Source of the DNA: Jiangella gansuensis DSM 44835
Lineage (GTDB): Bacteria > Actinomycetota > Actinomycetes > Jiangellales > Jiangellaceae
NCBI RefSeq assembly: GCF_000515395.1
Contig: NZ_KI911782.1
Coordinates: 4,520,697 to 4,584,696 of the forward strand
Length of the DNA: 64,000 nt
Direction of reading: 5' to 3'
The stretch's first letter is position 1. Each line of letters begins with the position of its first letter. The notes under the pieces were generated by a model. The model saw only the letters and a program-made list of their open reading frames with translations. It did not search any database and was not told where the DNA came from. This document shows, piece by piece, positions 62,033-64,000 of the stretch. A program made the translations under genes and the position numbers.

Positions 62033-62099
62033 CAATGCCCCCTCAGGTCGGAGGTACCCAGCCTCCGCCCGCGGCCGGACACCGTAGGATGTTGACGGC

Positions 62100-62129
62100 A
62101 CTATGACGCAGGTCACAGTGGCCGGTCAA
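62100..62129 (-). promoter_or_regulatory. cstA promoter with CRP-like site
   Basis: On the minus strand: TTGACC (-35), 18 bases, CATAGT (-10). TGTGA-N6-TCATA (62102-62117) overlaps the -10 and differs from the CRP/GlxR consensus TGTGA-N6-TCACA at one base. In that place it would repress, whereas E. coli cstA is activated by CRP. Confidence 0.55.
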
Positions 62130-62214
62130 TAGTCCGATACGCCTTCGAAACGGAACCGACACCGGGAGGGTCACTCTGGACGTCAGCCTGCGCCAACCGG
62201 TCCGGGCCGCCTCA

Positions 62215-62952
62215 GTGGCGGAGCTCACCTGGGTCGGCCCCGGCGGACGGCCGGACGCGCTGCCTGTGACGCCGTTGCTGCTGGACGAGCGGCCGGCGGT
62301 TGCCTACCCGTACGCCTACGCGGACCTGGCCCGCCAGATCGTCGGCTCTCCCGCCGTCGCCCTCACCCTTTCGGACCCGCGAATGACCGGCAGCGGCTGG
62401 CGGGCCATGACAGCGGCCGGGCAGGCCCGGCTTGTCGAGGACTCCCAAGGTGAGCTGTTCCGTGCGCAGCTGCTGCGCGAAGAGTTGCGCAAGTATCCAC
62501 CGTCGCGGGCGCTGGCCGACTCGCTCATACTGCAGCGTGAGCACTGGTGGTACCTGCCGCGGCTGATCGTCATCCTCGACCTCGGCGGCCCGGTGCCGGT
62601 CGAGCCACGGGTCGACGGCCAGTCCCAGGTGCTGTCGATGTGGGCCGGCGGCCGGTTGCACGTCGACACCGTGCGCGTGACGGACACCAGCACCGACCGG
62701 CCGCACGTTGCCAGTCTGGCCGGACGGCCGATACCGGACGGACCAGCCTCGCTGCTCGGCCACGACTTCTCGGTTCCCGACCTGGAACGCTGGACGCCCT
62801 GGGTCACCGCCGGCGAGATGGCAGGTGGCGTGTTCAAGGCGTCAGGGCGACCCGAACGCACCACGCTGGAGCCGAGTCTGAGCTTGCGGCAACGCTACCG
62901 TCGCCAACGCGACCTGGAACGGGCCTGCCGAGCCAACCTCCCGCCCGGGTAG
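62215..62952 (+). CDS. FMN-split-barrel-like (pyridoxamine oxidase-like) protein
   Basis: A 245-residue soluble protein. The N-terminal ELTWVGPGGRPDALPVTPLL, AYPYAYADLARQIVGSPAVA and GQARLVEDSQGELF blocks fit the split-barrel flavin-binding fold of pyridoxamine-phosphate-oxidase-like proteins. The C-terminal part is not recognised. The reading frame stays open upstream with family-like sequence (DVSLRQPVRAAS), so the true start may be a CTG at 62176, 6 bases after GGGAGG; GTG 62215 is the first ordinary start. Confidence 0.65.
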   Translation: MAELTWVGPGGRPDALPVTPLLLDERPAVAYPYAYADLARQIVGSPAVALTLSDPRMTGSGWRAMTAAGQARLVEDSQGELFRAQLLREELRKYPPSRALADSLILQREHWWYLPRLIVILDLGGPVPVEPRVDGQSQVLSMWAGGRLHVDTVRVTDTSTDRPHVASLAGRPIPDGPASLLGHDFSVPDLERWTPWVTAGEMAGGVFKASGRPERTTLEPSLSLRQRYRRQRDLERACRANLPPG

Positions 62953-63006
62953 CGCCGGCAGCGGGCCAACGTGCGCCTCGATCTCCAGTTGCTCGGCGGA
63001 CGGGTG

Positions 63007-63021
63007 ATAAGGTTGCCTTAT
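63007..63021. promoter_or_regulatory. 6-3-6 dyad over the antitoxin start codon
   Basis: ATAAGG-TTG-CCTTAT, a perfect dyad that covers the first two bases of the MNT gene start. There is no ribosome site, and GATAAG at 63006-63011 could act as a -10, so the mRNA may be leaderless and self-repressed through this dyad. Confidence 0.6.
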
Positions 63022-63493
63022 GACCCTGGCGGCAGAGTACGCCGATGCCCGGCGCGGCGCAGATATCGCGCGCCTGCGGCGGGTGCTTGCCCTGCGCGCG
63101 ATGATGGCGAGCGGCATGAGTCAGCGTCAGATAGCCAAGGAGCTGGGCATTTCTCAGCCGGCGATCAGCCAGCAGCTCAAGTTCGCCGCCGAGCTGGAGA
63201 ACCTGCACCCTGAGCTCTTGTTGGAGGCGGCTACGCCGATCCTCAAAGCACTGGCTGCGGAGCACGGCTACTCTCGCTTGTCCGTCTTCGGCTCGGTGGC
63301 TCGTCGTCAGGCACGTCCCGACTCCGACCTCGACCTTCTCATTGAAGCTCCCGAAGGAACGTCGACGTTTGGGTTCATCCGGTTCAAGCAGCTCATCGAG
63401 CAGGTCCTGGGCCGGACGATCGATCTGATCGAGTACGGCGGGCTCAAGGCCAGGCTGGATGACGACATCCGACGCGAGGCGGTGCCGCTGTGA
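63020..63493 (+). CDS. HTH-fused MNT nucleotidyltransferase antitoxin
   Basis: A 157-residue protein. Residues about 20-60 are a helix-turn-helix (MASGMSQRQIAKELGISQPA, ISQQLKFAAEL). Residues about 80-157 are a minimal nucleotidyltransferase with an intact GSx10DxD active site (GSVARRQARPDSDLDLLIE). In HEPN-MNT systems such antitoxins inactivate the HEPN RNase toxin by AMP addition. The partner gene that follows with a TGATG overlap is truncated. Confidence 0.88.
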   Translation: MTLAAEYADARRGADIARLRRVLALRAMMASGMSQRQIAKELGISQPAISQQLKFAAELENLHPELLLEAATPILKALAAEHGYSRLSVFGSVARRQARPDSDLDLLIEAPEGTSTFGFIRFKQLIEQVLGRTIDLIEYGGLKARLDDDIRREAVPL

Positions 63494-63603
63494 TGGAGCG
63501 CAAGGCAGCCAAGGAGCTACTCCATATCCAGGGATTGTGGAAGTCGTCGTTGGGGCCCTTGTTCGAGGTCGCCGAGGCGGCGATCGACGACGGGTCTGAT
63601 TGA
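63493..63603 (+). pseudogene. Truncated HEPN toxin gene
   Basis: 36 codons: MERKAAKELLHIQGLWKS matches the start of DUF86-type HEPN toxins (MERxAAKELLHIxxW), but after it the sequence ends early (LGPLFEVAEAAIDDGSD) with no RxxxxH catalytic motif. It overlaps the antitoxin stop by one base. The following 200 bases hold no coding sequence I recognise, so the toxin has been lost by deletion. Confidence 0.7.
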
Positions 63604-63804
63604 AGCGACATCCGCCTAGCTGGTCCGGCCGCGCCGGCCCGCGGTCGCACGAGAAGATCACGGCGAGCTCGAGCCGCGTGTGCAGGCGTCGACCCTGCAA
63701 TCACACTCGCGGCCGAAAGCCGCGACACCAGATGGCGAGGATCGCGAAGACGGGAGCGAAAACTCGACCGATGAGTTTTGGCGTTGAGGATAATCTAACG
63801 AGGC

Positions 63805-64000
63805 ATGACCCAATATCTACTCTCCGTCCCGCACAACTCCGACGAAGAACCGACCATGGAGACCATGGACCCGGCCGAGCTCGAGGCGGCCATGGCTGCC
63901 ACCGGTGCGATCATCGAGGAGCTGACGTCGACCGGCGCGTTCGTCTTCGCGGGCGGGCTGATGCCGCCCTCGAGCGCGATCACTGTCGACAACACCGGTG
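63805..64000 (+). CDS. YCII-domain (DGPF-like) protein, 5' part
   Basis: The first 65 codons of a gene that runs past the window end. MTQYLLSVPHNSDEEPTMET then AAMAATGAIIEELTSTGAFV and FAGGLMPPSSAITVDNTG fit YCII-related / DGPF-domain proteins, small dimeric alpha-beta proteins common next to ECF sigma factors. CGAGG lies 4 bases before the ATG, and GATAAT upstream could be its -10. Confidence 0.82.
   Translation, partial: MTQYLLSVPHNSDEEPTMETMDPAELEAAMAATGAIIEELTSTGAFVFAGGLMPPSSAITVDNTG

Noticed and set aside
63660-63700. Small palindrome TGCAGG-N6-CCTGCA and an RNA-like look after the truncated toxin
   Set aside because: No cloverleaf, no conserved loop and no terminator; not enough to call an RNA gene.

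Overview
The window is high-GC DNA (by eye about 70% or more) from an actinomycete. Evidence: dense CTG/GTC/GCC codon use, many GTG starts, 1-4 base stop/start overlaps inside operons, an Actinobacteria-style gas-vesicle operon (gvpAFGOJLSK), two DUF222/HNH genes, a SigB/F-type sigma factor, a CmtR-type metal regulator and a type 2 ArgG. The gene set would suit a soil or saline-habitat genus such as Jiangellales, but the order is a guess. I found no rRNA, tRNA, CRISPR array or intact insertion sequence.

Layout. 0-3 kb: SRPBCC and DUF4383 genes, a PEBP protein, a SigB/F/G-family sigma factor and a one-helix membrane protein. 3-10 kb: a SulP anion transporter, facing a 1588-residue secreted protein that joins a PHP domain, a metallophosphatase-like domain and two GLUG repeat blocks. 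10-13.7 kb: a Cd/Pb-type ArsR regulator with its cation transporter; then a GNAT-ABC ATPase-ABC membrane protein operon. 13.7-17.6 kb: a formaldehyde-dehydrogenase-like enzyme with a DUF5946-like protein, a haem-oxygenase-fold protein with a CDGSH protein, and a methyltransferase with a Cys-rich protein. 17.7-23.8 kb: the gas-vesicle locus, preceded by a repeat-rich polyampholyte protein and an SRPBCC protein with a long acidic tail. 23.8-28.7 kb: a Rieske/FAD oxidoreductase, a PoxB-like ThDP enzyme and a DUF7218-type protein on the minus strand, divergent from a CYP152-type P450. Promoters of the GNNT-N15-GGGTAN (SigB/F) kind precede the gas-vesicle locus and both sides of the P450 intergenic region, so the sigma factor near 2 kb may link these genes in one stress regulon.

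28.8-36.8 kb: a DUF222/HNH gene, a glycosyltransferase, a small unknown gene, an MFS pump with a divergent TetR regulator and paired operators, argG with an apparently leaderless promoter, and a ROK regulator. 36.9-46.4 kb: a glycan-use operon (lipoprotein binding protein, two permeases, GH38 alpha-mannosidase, GH2 glycosidase, sulfatase). 46.4-49.5 kb: a zone of gene decay (amidohydrolase tail, twice-frameshifted DUF222/HNH gene, response-regulator scraps) around an intact TetR/membrane-protein pair. 49.5-59.1 kb: two divergent operons. The minus one carries a response regulator, histidine kinase, polytopic membrane protein and epimerase. The plus one carries a DUF2064 glycosyltransferase, a membrane-anchored molybdopterin oxidoreductase, a membrane protein, a methyltransferase, GT2, a TlpA-like lipoprotein and CcdA.

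59.2-59.6 kb holds the most unusual signal: a self-contained unit of about 340 bp with lower GC. It has a possible promoter, two strong RNA hairpins, a 44-codon cationic/hydrophobic ORF whose ribosome-binding site and start codon are folded into stems, and an intrinsic-type terminator. All eight of its leucines use TTG or CTT, unlike every neighbour. Beyond it lie CstA with a thioredoxin-like partner, an FMN-split-barrel-like protein, an MNT nucleotidyltransferase antitoxin whose HEPN partner is truncated, and the start of a YCII-domain gene.
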